NCBI GenBank assembly: GCA_963817025.1 | Contig: CAWFML010000004.1 | Coordinates: 620,001 to 684,000 of the forward strand | Length of the DNA: 64,000 nt | Direction: 5' to 3' | Source of the DNA: JACMLC01 sp963817025 | Lineage (GTDB): Bacteria > Acidobacteriota > Blastocatellia > Pyrinomonadales > Pyrinomonadaceae | Shown here: in pieces, positions 57,060 to 64,000 of the stretch | Position numbering within the stretch: position 1 is the first letter of the stretch | Layout of the letters: every line of letters starts with the position of its first letter | Made by a program: the position numbers and the translations under genes | Notes under the pieces: generated by a model | Databases searched by the model: none | Seen by the model: only the letters and a program-made list of their open reading frames with translations | Told to the model about the DNA's origin: nothing

Positions 57060-57794
57060 ATGCTAAGGCAGATGGTGAGAAGTGCACGGGTTAAGTTTCA
57101 CGCGCTACTACGCGCCGCCCGGCGCGAACCGCCAATCGTCGGGGGAGGGTTTGATCTGACAACCCTCCCGGCATTGCTTCAAACAGACAGTCCCGTCATC
57201 CTCGACATCGGCTGCAACGACGGCGCGCACACGCTTGAGTTTCTAAAACTTTTTCCGGCATCTAAAGTCTACGCCTTCGAGCCAGACCCGCGCGCCATCA
57301 GTAGATTCCGCGAGTTGGTACAGAATGAACGAGCAAGGCTCTATCCGATAGCATTGTCTGCTCAGGACGGCACAGCCGAGTTTTATGTGAGTAGCGGCAC
57401 GCCGCCCGACTATTGGCCGGAGCAGGTCGCCCATGAATGGGATTACTCAGGTTCTATCAGAAAACCAAAGAACCACCATAAGCTTTATGACTGGATCAAG
57501 TTTGAAGATACGATTAAGGTGCAGACAAAGCGCCTTGACGCCTGGCTGGAAGAAGAGCACGTAGATTTAATTGATTTCATCTGGGCGGATGTGCAGGGCG
57601 CTGAAGAGGATTTAATCGTGGGCGGGATGGACGCGCTGCAACGCACGCGATATTTATACACAGAATACAGCGACCGTGAGCTATACGAAGGTGGGATTAA
57701 CCTCCGGGCAATTCTAAAGCTCCTGCCTGATTTTGAAGTTGTTGCCAGATACTCGCATGATGTCTTGCTCAGAAATAAACTGCTGTTTAAGTGA
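57060..57794 (+). CDS. FkbM-family methyltransferase
   Basis: A 244-residue SAM-dependent methyltransferase of the FkbM type. VILDIGCNDGAHTLEFLKLFPASKVYAFEPDP contains the SAM loop (DIGCNDG) and the acidic ribose-binding end of strand 2; the later DLIDFIWADVQGAEEDLIVGG is the FkbM signature near the active site. These enzymes usually O-methylate sugars or polyketides, so modification of a glycan in this cluster is likely. The start could be the GTG at 57039 or the ATG at 57060; neither has a clear ribosome site. The gap before it holds a lone CGCAAAGACGCAAAG arm. Confidence 0.88.
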   Translation: MLRQMVRSARVKFHALLRAARREPPIVGGGFDLTTLPALLQTDSPVILDIGCNDGAHTLEFLKLFPASKVYAFEPDPRAISRFRELVQNERARLYPIALSAQDGTAEFYVSSGTPPDYWPEQVAHEWDYSGSIRKPKNHHKLYDWIKFEDTIKVQTKRLDAWLEEEHVDLIDFIWADVQGAEEDLIVGGMDALQRTRYLYTEYSDRELYEGGINLRAILKLLPDFEVVARYSHDVLLRNKLLFK

Positions 57795-57922
57795 CTTTGA
57801 AGTTCTGATACAGGCAAAATAGAATTCCGCGCGCTATCGTATTTGAATCGGCTCGATGATCGTGTTTGCGCGCATTTTTTTCTTTGCGCCTTTGCGGGAA
57901 ACTTTCTTTGTTCCATCAACGC

Positions 57923-59092
57923 TCAATTCAAGCCCCACAATCCACGATACAATTCCATCATCTTCGCAGCATATTCTGCCCATGTGAATTTCGCGGCTTG
58001 AGCTAAACCGCCTGCGCGCCGTGCGGCCCAACTTTGCGGCTGCTCGCGCCGCTCGTGCAAGAGATTGATGACGGCTTCGCTCCATGCCGGTACATCCGCG
58101 ACGGGCGGATAGATGGCCGCGTCTCCGCCCACTTCGCGCAACACCTCAAGGTCACTGGCGATGACTGGCACGCCGCAGGCCATCGCTTCGATGACGGGCA
58201 ATCCGAACCCTTCCCGCTCGGACGGCTGCAAGACAAGCGTCGCGCGCCTGTAGACCGCAGCCAGCACAGGGCGAGACAGCGCGGGCAATATAATTATTGC
58301 TTCCGATACGCCCGACTGCTCGATAAGCCTTCTTTGCTCGCCCGTAAATTCTCCCCCGGCGCGCACCAGCCGCGCTGCGGGAAACTCTTTTCTGACCGCC
58401 GCGAAAACTTTCAACAACACATCAATACGCTTGCGCTCAATGGTGCTGCCAACATGCAACAACTCAATCGCATTATCCCTCACAGGCCCGAGCAGACGTG
58501 CAGCTTCCGCGTCTGCTTCACTGTCCGGCCCGGCAGAACAACTGTGATGCACTCCGTTGTAAATCACGACCGTACGCTGTGCCGGAACTATCTCAAACTT
58601 TAGCAGCTCTTCACGCGTCGCCTCGCTATCGCACGTTACCCATGCGGCCCTTTGCATTCCTTCCAGAATGCGGCGCGTCATCGCGTTGAAAGATTTCGAG
58701 CGGGGATACCTCTCAGGCTCAAGGAGGCAGCGGAAAGTGTCTATGTCGTGGCAGGTGACGATTGTTCTCTCTGCGGGAAGCCCGTGCACGAGTTGGGCAT
58801 AGCTATGGTCTACCAGATGAAAGAGGTCAAACTCTTCGCGGCGCTGCTTTAAATATCTTGAATAATCGTGAAAGCGATTGAGCAGCCGGTCTGCGTTGAA
58901 GGCAAAGCTCTGTGCGCCAAAGAGCGGCAGGCGGCTCACGCGCCGTTTGAGAGGCGGGCAGACGCGCGCGGCCATAACTTCAGAGGCATGGTTCGCGTGC
59001 AGATGCTGCAAGAGCATTTCCGCGACAAGCTCCATGCTGGGCCAATTCTCTTCAACCAGATCGCAGATGACGGCCAAACGAGGAATGCTCAT
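57923..59092 (-). CDS. glycosyltransferase family 4
   Basis: A 389-residue GT-B enzyme. FDLFHLVDHSYAQLVHGLP and TIVTCHDIDTFRC belong to the N-terminal lobe; LLHVGSTIERKRIDVLLKVF and LQPSEREGFGLPVIEAMACGVPVIAS are the donor-binding lobe, with the E-x7-E pair in EREGFGLPVIE. It transfers a hexose from a nucleotide sugar, presumably onto the lipid-linked glycan. It is the last of a run of minus-strand glycan genes, 24 bases after the next transferase upstream. Acceptor and sugar cannot be read. Confidence 0.92.
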   Translation of the reverse strand: MSIPRLAVICDLVEENWPSMELVAEMLLQHLHANHASEVMAARVCPPLKRRVSRLPLFGAQSFAFNADRLLNRFHDYSRYLKQRREEFDLFHLVDHSYAQLVHGLPAERTIVTCHDIDTFRCLLEPERYPRSKSFNAMTRRILEGMQRAAWVTCDSEATREELLKFEIVPAQRTVVIYNGVHHSCSAGPDSEADAEAARLLGPVRDNAIELLHVGSTIERKRIDVLLKVFAAVRKEFPAARLVRAGGEFTGEQRRLIEQSGVSEAIIILPALSRPVLAAVYRRATLVLQPSEREGFGLPVIEAMACGVPVIASDLEVLREVGGDAAIYPPVADVPAWSEAVINLLHERREQPQSWAARRAGGLAQAAKFTWAEYAAKMMELYRGLWGLN

Positions 59093-59116
59093 AAGAGTAG
59101 AAAACTACGAACGCAG

Positions 59117-60292
59117 TTACCCCGCAAGGTTTTCCCGCCGGTCAAGCAGCTCATCAAAAAAGTCCAGATGCTGCCGCGCGATGATGGGCCACCCGTAAGT
59201 TGTGCGCGCCCTTTCAAGCCCGCGCAGAGACAAATCGGAGCGACGCTTTGCATCTCCAAGCAATTCTTCGAGCGCCTGCGCCCACGCTGCTTCATCTTTT
59301 TCGCTAACGATGATGCCTGCATCTCCCACCACATAAGGAATCTCGCCGCTATCGCTGGCGATGACCGGCACGCCGCAGGCAAAGGCTTCGAGCAGCATGC
59401 GCCCAAGCTGCTCGCGCCAGTTCGGCATCGTCTGGCTAGGGGCGCAGAGAATGTCCATCGCATTCAGATATGCAGCCACTTCATCATGCTTGATGCCGGT
59501 CAAGACCCTGACCCTGTCGTCGGGTTGCGCGCCCCATTCGCGCAAATCTTTTTCCATTGGCCCACTGCCGACAAACAGAGCGCGCCACGGCGTCTGCATG
59601 CGCTCAAGCACGCGCATCAAAAGCGGCAGCCCTTTGTCCGGCACGAATCGCCCCAGGAATCCTATGACGTGAGGCCCTGCATCATTCCATCCTAACGCTT
59701 GCCGGATGCGGTCTTGTGCTTCTTTATCCGGCTGGAATTTTTCCAGATCAACGCCCGGAGGAATGATGCGACACGGGCGACTCGCATAGATAGCTTGCGG
59801 CGCGAGAGCCTGTTTAATAGTCTGCCCGAAAGCTATCCAGCCAGAGGCGCGCTTCATCGCGTATCGCTCAATCCGGTTAAAGGGCGCGGGGTATTGCTTC
59901 CGGTTATTCTGAAAAGTAGCGTAGACCAGAGCCGCACGCTCAGGCGTCCACAAAGCGACCTGCCCGCCCGCGAAGATATACGGCTCTTCCCAGCAATGCA
60001 CGACATCCCACACGCCGCCGCGCATAATCTGCTTCAACCGCCGCCCGTACAGCATCACATGTATGCGACGGCTCAAGTGAACCGGCACGGCTTCCAGACC
60101 GCACAACTCGCCCGGATATTCTTCCAACTTCACGGGCCGCAAATCGCCTTGAAAAAACTGCGGCGCGACGGCAGTGACCTCCCACTCCCCATTGCCCGCA
60201 CGCGCCATCTCATGCGCCAGCCGACGATTAAGCGCGACGCAGTAAGAATGCGCGATGGTGAGCAAGCGGCGTGGGCGATCTGTTTTAAGCAC
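59117..60292 (-). CDS. glycosyltransferase family 4
   Basis: A 391-residue GT-B enzyme. VWDVVHCWEEPYIFAGGQVALW near 95-116 is an acceptor-lobe block; HVIGFLGRFVPDKGLPLLMRVLERM, ALFVGSGPMEKDL and GRMLLEAFACGVPVIASDSGEIPYVVGDAG are the donor lobe, the second E of the motif lying in LLEAFACG. It starts with GTG at 60292. The middle part (TFQNNRKQYPAPFNRIERYAMKRASGW) is typical of transferases in polysaccharide clusters. The neighbours on both sides are glycosyltransferases on the same strand. Confidence 0.92.
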   Translation of the reverse strand: MLKTDRPRRLLTIAHSYCVALNRRLAHEMARAGNGEWEVTAVAPQFFQGDLRPVKLEEYPGELCGLEAVPVHLSRRIHVMLYGRRLKQIMRGGVWDVVHCWEEPYIFAGGQVALWTPERAALVYATFQNNRKQYPAPFNRIERYAMKRASGWIAFGQTIKQALAPQAIYASRPCRIIPPGVDLEKFQPDKEAQDRIRQALGWNDAGPHVIGFLGRFVPDKGLPLLMRVLERMQTPWRALFVGSGPMEKDLREWGAQPDDRVRVLTGIKHDEVAAYLNAMDILCAPSQTMPNWREQLGRMLLEAFACGVPVIASDSGEIPYVVGDAGIIVSEKDEAAWAQALEELLGDAKRRSDLSLRGLERARTTYGWPIIARQHLDFFDELLDRRENLAG

Positions 60293-60353
60293 TAGCGATA
60301 ATCAGCAACTGGGCCAGCAAGAAAGTTGAAGAGATGTCTTTACAGCGTCGCAT

Positions 60354-61289
60354 TCATTCCGCTTCACTAATCTGATAACGCGGCCAGTCGCGTCGCAGTT
60401 GTCTCCAACGCTTAATCGTAGACCACTTGACAGGACGCCTCGCGCGCCAGACCTCCGGCAGATGCGAGAAAAGCTGTTTCACAATCCAACCGAAGCCAGC
60501 CGGGTCTTTCACTTCCAGACCGCGTCTCATCTTAAAATAAGAGTAGAGGCGAAAAGGCACAGTCGCTGTCATCAATAAAAGCGGGTCGTTGTAGAGAGAA
60601 CTCAGGCAATCGTTGCGTACAGTTAATCTGATAAATCTGCCATGATTGCGGCCCGAAGAATCGGCAATATGTGCAACTCTGGCATCCGGCAAATAAATGA
60701 CACTGTAACCTGCATTCAGCAATCGAAGACAATACTCTTTCTCTTCCCCCATGTAGAAGAATTCTTCTCGATAACCCCCAATGGATAAATAGGTCTCGCG
60801 TCTGAACAGATAGGCATATCCTGTAAAGGCAGGAACCTGACAAGGATATTGCACCGGAGCGGGCTGCATAAATTCCGGCCAGGATGTTCCATCTTGATTT
60901 GCTTGAGCTAGTGCGATAACTGCGACACGATCATCCTGTCGCATAATCTTCAATGCCTCTAAAATCCCCTTTGCTTCAAGGATAAAAGCATCGTCATCCA
61001 AATTCAGGACGAAATCGCTCTCAGCGGCTTTAACAATCGCATTCCGGGCAGCGCAAGGCCCCTTATTTTCATTCTGCCTGATAACTCTCAGCTTAACCGG
61101 AAAGCTGCCGCCTAAACTTTGGCGTAAAGGTTCTTCTAAGGGCGCGTCGGAAGCGTCATCAACGATAATAATTTCATCCACGAAGTCGGAAATTAAACCC
61201 ACTGATTCAACGCATCTTGTGAGACTCTCAAGGCGGTTGCGCGTAGAGATGCTAACCGTTACGCGGGGCGTAGTTGCCGATTTGCTCAT
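60354..61289 (-). CDS. glycosyltransferase family 2
   Basis: A 311-residue GT-A enzyme. VTVSISTRNRLESLTRCVESV opens the nucleotide-binding half, DEIIIVDDASDAP and NEN-KGPCAARN follow, and the metal-binding DXD is in VLNLDDDAFIL near 96-98. EEFFYMGEEKEYCLRLLNAGYSVIYLPDARVAHI is the acceptor half with the ED-like pair, typical of rhamnosyl- or galactofuranosyl-type GT2 enzymes. It lacks membrane segments. Its ATG overlaps the stop of the methyltransferase gene by one base (TGATG), so the two are translationally coupled. Confidence 0.92.
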   Translation of the reverse strand: MSKSATTPRVTVSISTRNRLESLTRCVESVGLISDFVDEIIIVDDASDAPLEEPLRQSLGGSFPVKLRVIRQNENKGPCAARNAIVKAAESDFVLNLDDDAFILEAKGILEALKIMRQDDRVAVIALAQANQDGTSWPEFMQPAPVQYPCQVPAFTGYAYLFRRETYLSIGGYREEFFYMGEEKEYCLRLLNAGYSVIYLPDARVAHIADSSGRNHGRFIRLTVRNDCLSSLYNDPLLLMTATVPFRLYSYFKMRRGLEVKDPAGFGWIVKQLFSHLPEVWRARRPVKWSTIKRWRQLRRDWPRYQISEAE

Positions 61290-61969
61290 CAGTTCTGCAC
61301 CAGCACGCCAATCCCCATGCCATATTGGTTAGCCTTGTTCTGGTCTATAAATTCATATTTCTGATATTGCGTTTTGACTTCCGACCAAAATCGTTCGACC
61401 TGCATGGCCGGGAGATAAGGATTATCTTGAATGTCATGAAAGGCGATAAGACCACCCTGACGGACAAGCGGAGCATACAGCTCAAAATCTGCGCGAACGC
61501 CTTCATAACTATGATCGCCATCTATGAAAAGGAAATCTATTTTGCGTCCGTCGAGAATGCGAACAATTTCTCCAACAGTTTCATTCGAGTGTGAATCCGC
61601 GCGCACACACTTCAAGGTCTGATTGTTTTTAATGTAAGTCTTGAATTTTTCTATTGATTCATCACCATATGTTCCATCAAATTGTTCGCCCGGCAAATCA
61701 AGGCTAATGAATATTGCATCATCAGTTGCGAGTTGAGGCCAGCAGAACAACGTGCCGCCATGATATGAGCCGATCTCCATCACCACTCGCGGGCGCAGAG
61801 TACGCACTAATCCGATGAGCGACATCAACTCCCAGGTTCTCTGCACGGCTTCCTTCTCTGTGATAGCGAGACGGGCAAGCTTGTATGAACTCAAGCCGTG
61901 CCTTAGGATGCCGGTAGTGATACGAAACCACTTGTTCCACCCGTAGCTTTGCAGTTTTCTTAAGGACAT
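61289..61969 (-). CDS. class I SAM methyltransferase (Methyltransf_24 / cephalosporin-hydroxylase-like)
   Basis: A 226-residue protein. RPRVVMEIGSYHGGTLFCWPQLA is the SAM loop (EIGSYHGG), IFISLDLPG carries the acidic end of strand 2, and IDFLFIDGDHSYEGVRADFELYAPLVRQGGLIAFHDI is the diagnostic DGDHSYE block of this group, which includes CmcI-like proteins. Such enzymes methylate sugars or small molecules in surface-glycan clusters. GGAGGA lies closely before the ATG at 61969, one of the strongest ribosome sites in the window. It is coupled to the GT2 gene that follows. Confidence 0.9.
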   Translation of the reverse strand: MSLRKLQSYGWNKWFRITTGILRHGLSSYKLARLAITEKEAVQRTWELMSLIGLVRTLRPRVVMEIGSYHGGTLFCWPQLATDDAIFISLDLPGEQFDGTYGDESIEKFKTYIKNNQTLKCVRADSHSNETVGEIVRILDGRKIDFLFIDGDHSYEGVRADFELYAPLVRQGGLIAFHDIQDNPYLPAMQVERFWSEVKTQYQKYEFIDQNKANQYGMGIGVLVQN

Positions 61970-62018
61970 CTATCCTCCTTTATGTAATGCCATTTCACTA
62001 TTGCTTGTCACATGAATC

Positions 62019-63140
62019 TCATCCGGCATAAATGGCAAGCGTCTTTAAAGCGGTTCTGGCCCAGGTCATCTCGCGCACAAGCTCAAAGGCTTTACACGCC
62101 AGTTTCAAACGCAGCTCGCCATCTTGCATTAACCGCCGGATGGCTGCTGCGAGAGCTTTGACATCTCTGGCCGGAACAGAGATGCCTGTTTCCCCATCAC
62201 GAACAAGCGCGAGCGCGCTGCCGACAGGCGTGGCGATGACGGGCAAGCCCTGACTCATCGCTTCCAGCAAGACCATCCCGAAACCTTCATAGGTCGAAGG
62301 AAATACCAGCGCGTCATGCTTGCGATACTCGCGTATCACATCCTCTTCAGGCAGCCTCTGAATTATTTTCAGATAAGACCGGGCCTGCGTCGAGAATGAG
62401 TCTCGAATCTCCTGTTCCGTTACGCCGCCGCCGAGGATTGTCAGATTTATTTTGACGCCTTCTGCAATCAATGACGAGAAGGCGGCGGCCAGATAACTAA
62501 TCCCTTTGACGCCAGTCCATGTTCCGCAGAAGAGCAGGCCGAAGCCTCTTTGCCTGACGGGCATAGCATCCGACAGAAACCGCTCCGCGACGCCATGAGG
62601 CACAACAACGATGTCATCTTTATTTTTCCACCTTCGACCAATAGCAAACTCTCGATCAGCTTCGTTGAGCAAGATCAATTTGTCTGATAGCCGCGCAGCG
62701 CCGGCGACCTGCGTGAGACGCACAGCCGGAAACCACACGCGCCGCGTCAGAGGTTTGTGCAGCAGGCCCGCGCGATGATCGTCGAGCATCCTTTGATAAT
62801 TCAGATGCTCAAGACCGTTCGAGCGGCTGATGAAAGTGGCTTTCCCGTAAGCTCCCGAAAACTTTCTCTGCAAGCCGAAAATAAATCCTTCCGCGCTCGC
62901 TATGTCAACCACGTCATACGGGCCGCGCTCCTTAAAAGCTCTGGCGATGGCCTTTGCCGCGAGCGTCGGGCCGAGCGCCTGCCTTGCATGCGCGCTATGC
63001 GGGGTCACGCCAATCTCTTCGGCAAAGAGAGCATCGCAGGCGTGGCCCAATCTTTGAAATTCCTCGCGCAGCTTGTGCGTGACTTTAGCAGACCCCAGAC
63101 GCGCATCATTCTGATAATCTCCGACGAGCAGGATTTTCAT
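62019..63140 (-). CDS. glycosyltransferase family 4
   Basis: A 373-residue GT-B enzyme. MKILLVGDYQNDARLGSAKVTHKLREEF is the N-terminal lobe start, YDVVDIASAEGFIFGLQRKF follows, and the donor lobe has LLFCGTWTGVKGISYLAAAFSSL and FPSTYEGFGMVLLEAMSQGLPVIATPVG, giving the E-x7-E pair. The ATG lies three bases after the stop of the upstream transferase gene, so the two are in one transcript. The sugar and acceptor are unknown. Confidence 0.92.
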   Translation of the reverse strand: MKILLVGDYQNDARLGSAKVTHKLREEFQRLGHACDALFAEEIGVTPHSAHARQALGPTLAAKAIARAFKERGPYDVVDIASAEGFIFGLQRKFSGAYGKATFISRSNGLEHLNYQRMLDDHRAGLLHKPLTRRVWFPAVRLTQVAGAARLSDKLILLNEADREFAIGRRWKNKDDIVVVPHGVAERFLSDAMPVRQRGFGLLFCGTWTGVKGISYLAAAFSSLIAEGVKINLTILGGGVTEQEIRDSFSTQARSYLKIIQRLPEEDVIREYRKHDALVFPSTYEGFGMVLLEAMSQGLPVIATPVGSALALVRDGETGISVPARDVKALAAAIRRLMQDGELRLKLACKAFELVREMTWARTALKTLAIYAG

Positions 63141-63143
63141 AAG

Positions 63144-64000
63144 CTATGCAGGTGATGCTCCCGCTACTTCTTCTTCATCCAACAGAGTATTCACAGACCG
63201 TTCGAGCGAGAAATGCCGTAAATAAAATTCCCTTTCCTGCTCGCCAAGCTCGCGTCGCCGCTCCGTATCCAGCAAATATTTCGAGACAAGCGTCAGCATC
63301 CCTTTCGTGTCATGCGTTTGAGCGAGCGGGACGATCCCGGCATCGAGCCAGATATTTTCCGTCAGCGGCCCAACGGTCGTGACCGTAGGCGTCGCGTTAT
63401 AAAGCGCCGCCATCAGCGACGTGCGCCGACTGCTCGCGCCGTCAGGATAAGGCTGGATCGCCAGATCGCACGCCTGTAGATGCAATGACACTTCCTCGCG
63501 CGAGAGAAAACCCGGAGCTATCAGGCGGCCTTTAAGCTCTGGCCGCGCGGCCACTGCTTCATCAACAAATCTTTCTCCACGCGCGCCGAGACAAAGACCG
63601 AGCGCGTCTCGATTCGCTTGCAGCAACTCCGTAAAAACTTTTGTCAGCTCCGGCGTCATGTGCTCACCGTAAGTTCCGAAATGACCGACGAGCAAGTTTC
63701 CGGCTTGCCCGTTGATGTATCTTGCGCGAACGGCATTGATAGCTTCGCTGTCACAAATACGCGGAATCGTCGCGGGAATCGGCAGCCACTTCAACTTTGT
63801 TCGCCGCAGCCACATAAAAGGGCGCAACATCTTTTCCCATGCCGGAATTGAGATGTAAGCCACGCGGCTGGCAGCCAGCAGCAGGACGGCCATCAGCCTC
63901 TGAACCAGCGCGAGCAGGTTGCGCTGCGGTCTCTGCCACGCGAAATAAAAGAAAGGCTCATGAAACATGACGCGCACATCATCGCGGCGAAAGATTGCGC
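63144..64000 (-). CDS. glycosyltransferase family 4-like protein, 5' end outside the window
   Basis: The frame is open to base 64000 on the minus strand, so the N-terminus is missing and at least 284 residues are visible. The reading just inside the edge, AIFRRDDVRVMFHEPFFYFAW, fits the acceptor-lobe VHEPF block of GT4 enzymes rather than a protein start, so the GTG at 63977 is unlikely to be the true start. GNLLVGHFGTYGEHMTPELTKVF begins the donor lobe; CDLAIQPYPDGASSRRTSLMAALYNATPTV is the donor-site block, with P-YPDGAS-R in place of the usual E-x7-E. It closes with a Glu-rich tail. The following transferase gene starts three bases after its stop. Confidence 0.85.
   Translation of the reverse strand, partial: AIFRRDDVRVMFHEPFFYFAWQRPQRNLLALVQRLMAVLLLAASRVAYISIPAWEKMLRPFMWLRRTKLKWLPIPATIPRICDSEAINAVRARYINGQAGNLLVGHFGTYGEHMTPELTKVFTELLQANRDALGLCLGARGERFVDEAVAARPELKGRLIAPGFLSREEVSLHLQACDLAIQPYPDGASSRRTSLMAALYNATPTVTTVGPLTENIWLDAGIVPLAQTHDTKGMLTLVSKYLLDTERRRELGEQEREFYLRHFSLERSVNTLLDEEEVAGASPA

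Overview
The window is a stretch of bacterial chromosome, moderately GC-rich and densely coded on both strands, with no ribosomal RNA, tRNA, integrase, transposase or CRISPR array that I can recognise. The gene repertoire suggests an Acidobacteriota genome of the Blastocatellia/Pyrinomonadaceae type. The clues are a secreted delta-60/FG-GAP repeat protein, an M1 peptidase with a carboxypeptidase-regulatory domain, a HEAT-cyclophilin fusion, a bactofilin, a lysine/alanine-rich histone-like protein and very abundant intergenic inverted repeats. This assignment is inference from gene style, not from a marker gene.

Layout. 1-8.3 kb: a membrane protein cut by the left edge, a response regulator, a histone-like protein, an alpha/beta hydrolase, a hotdog thioesterase, a 1002-residue secreted repeat protein, an AP2-like protein and a nested palindrome cluster. 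8.3-17.4 kb: TPR protein plus secreted 5'-nucleotidase, pepA, an SDR, a QueA-family enzyme, a Tat-exported vanadium haloperoxidase and an acyl-reductase-like SDR. 17.5-21.1 kb: a TIR/NB-ARC/TPR protein, an XRE regulator with a clear dyad upstream, and a small Cys-rich protein; this is the most defence-like part. 21.2-25.3 kb: perR, peroxiredoxin and a TlpA-like thioredoxin, with a PerR box over the perR promoter, then DUF4112 and an M1-like protein whose zinc site is lost. 25.4-35.9 kb: HEAT-cyclophilin, molybdopterin oxidoreductase, bactofilin with terminator, a Cys/Met-metabolism PLP enzyme, CDF transporter, LarA and a secreted unknown. 36.0-42.0 kb: nadE, two GNATs, pyrophosphatase, two poorly known genes and ttcA. 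42.4-47.4 kb: an intact M1 peptidase, a zinc-finger/pseudo-receiver protein and pilT. 47.6-64 kb: thiE inside a polysaccharide region (polyprenyl-phosphate sugar transferase, six further glycosyltransferases, two GDP-mannose 4,6-dehydratases, GDP-L-fucose synthase, two methyltransferases), running off the right edge.

How the parts work together. The right-hand 16 kb looks like a surface-glycan locus that makes GDP-L-fucose or a related deoxyhexose and assembles it on a lipid carrier. perR, peroxiredoxin and thioredoxin form a peroxide-response unit. NAD synthetase and pyrophosphatase share a run of co-directional genes in which the second consumes the pyrophosphate made by the first.

The most unusual signal is not a gene. 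Many intergenic gaps consist almost wholly of a long inverted repeat whose arms are built of short, slightly varied words (for example CGCAAAGGCG, GGCAAAAGT, GGATGAAGG). In several cases the arm holds the stop codon of the upstream gene or ends a few bases before the next start codon. The repeats fall into sequence families, and two families (about 95 bp and about 170-180 bp) have MITE-like terminal inverted repeats and two copies each here.
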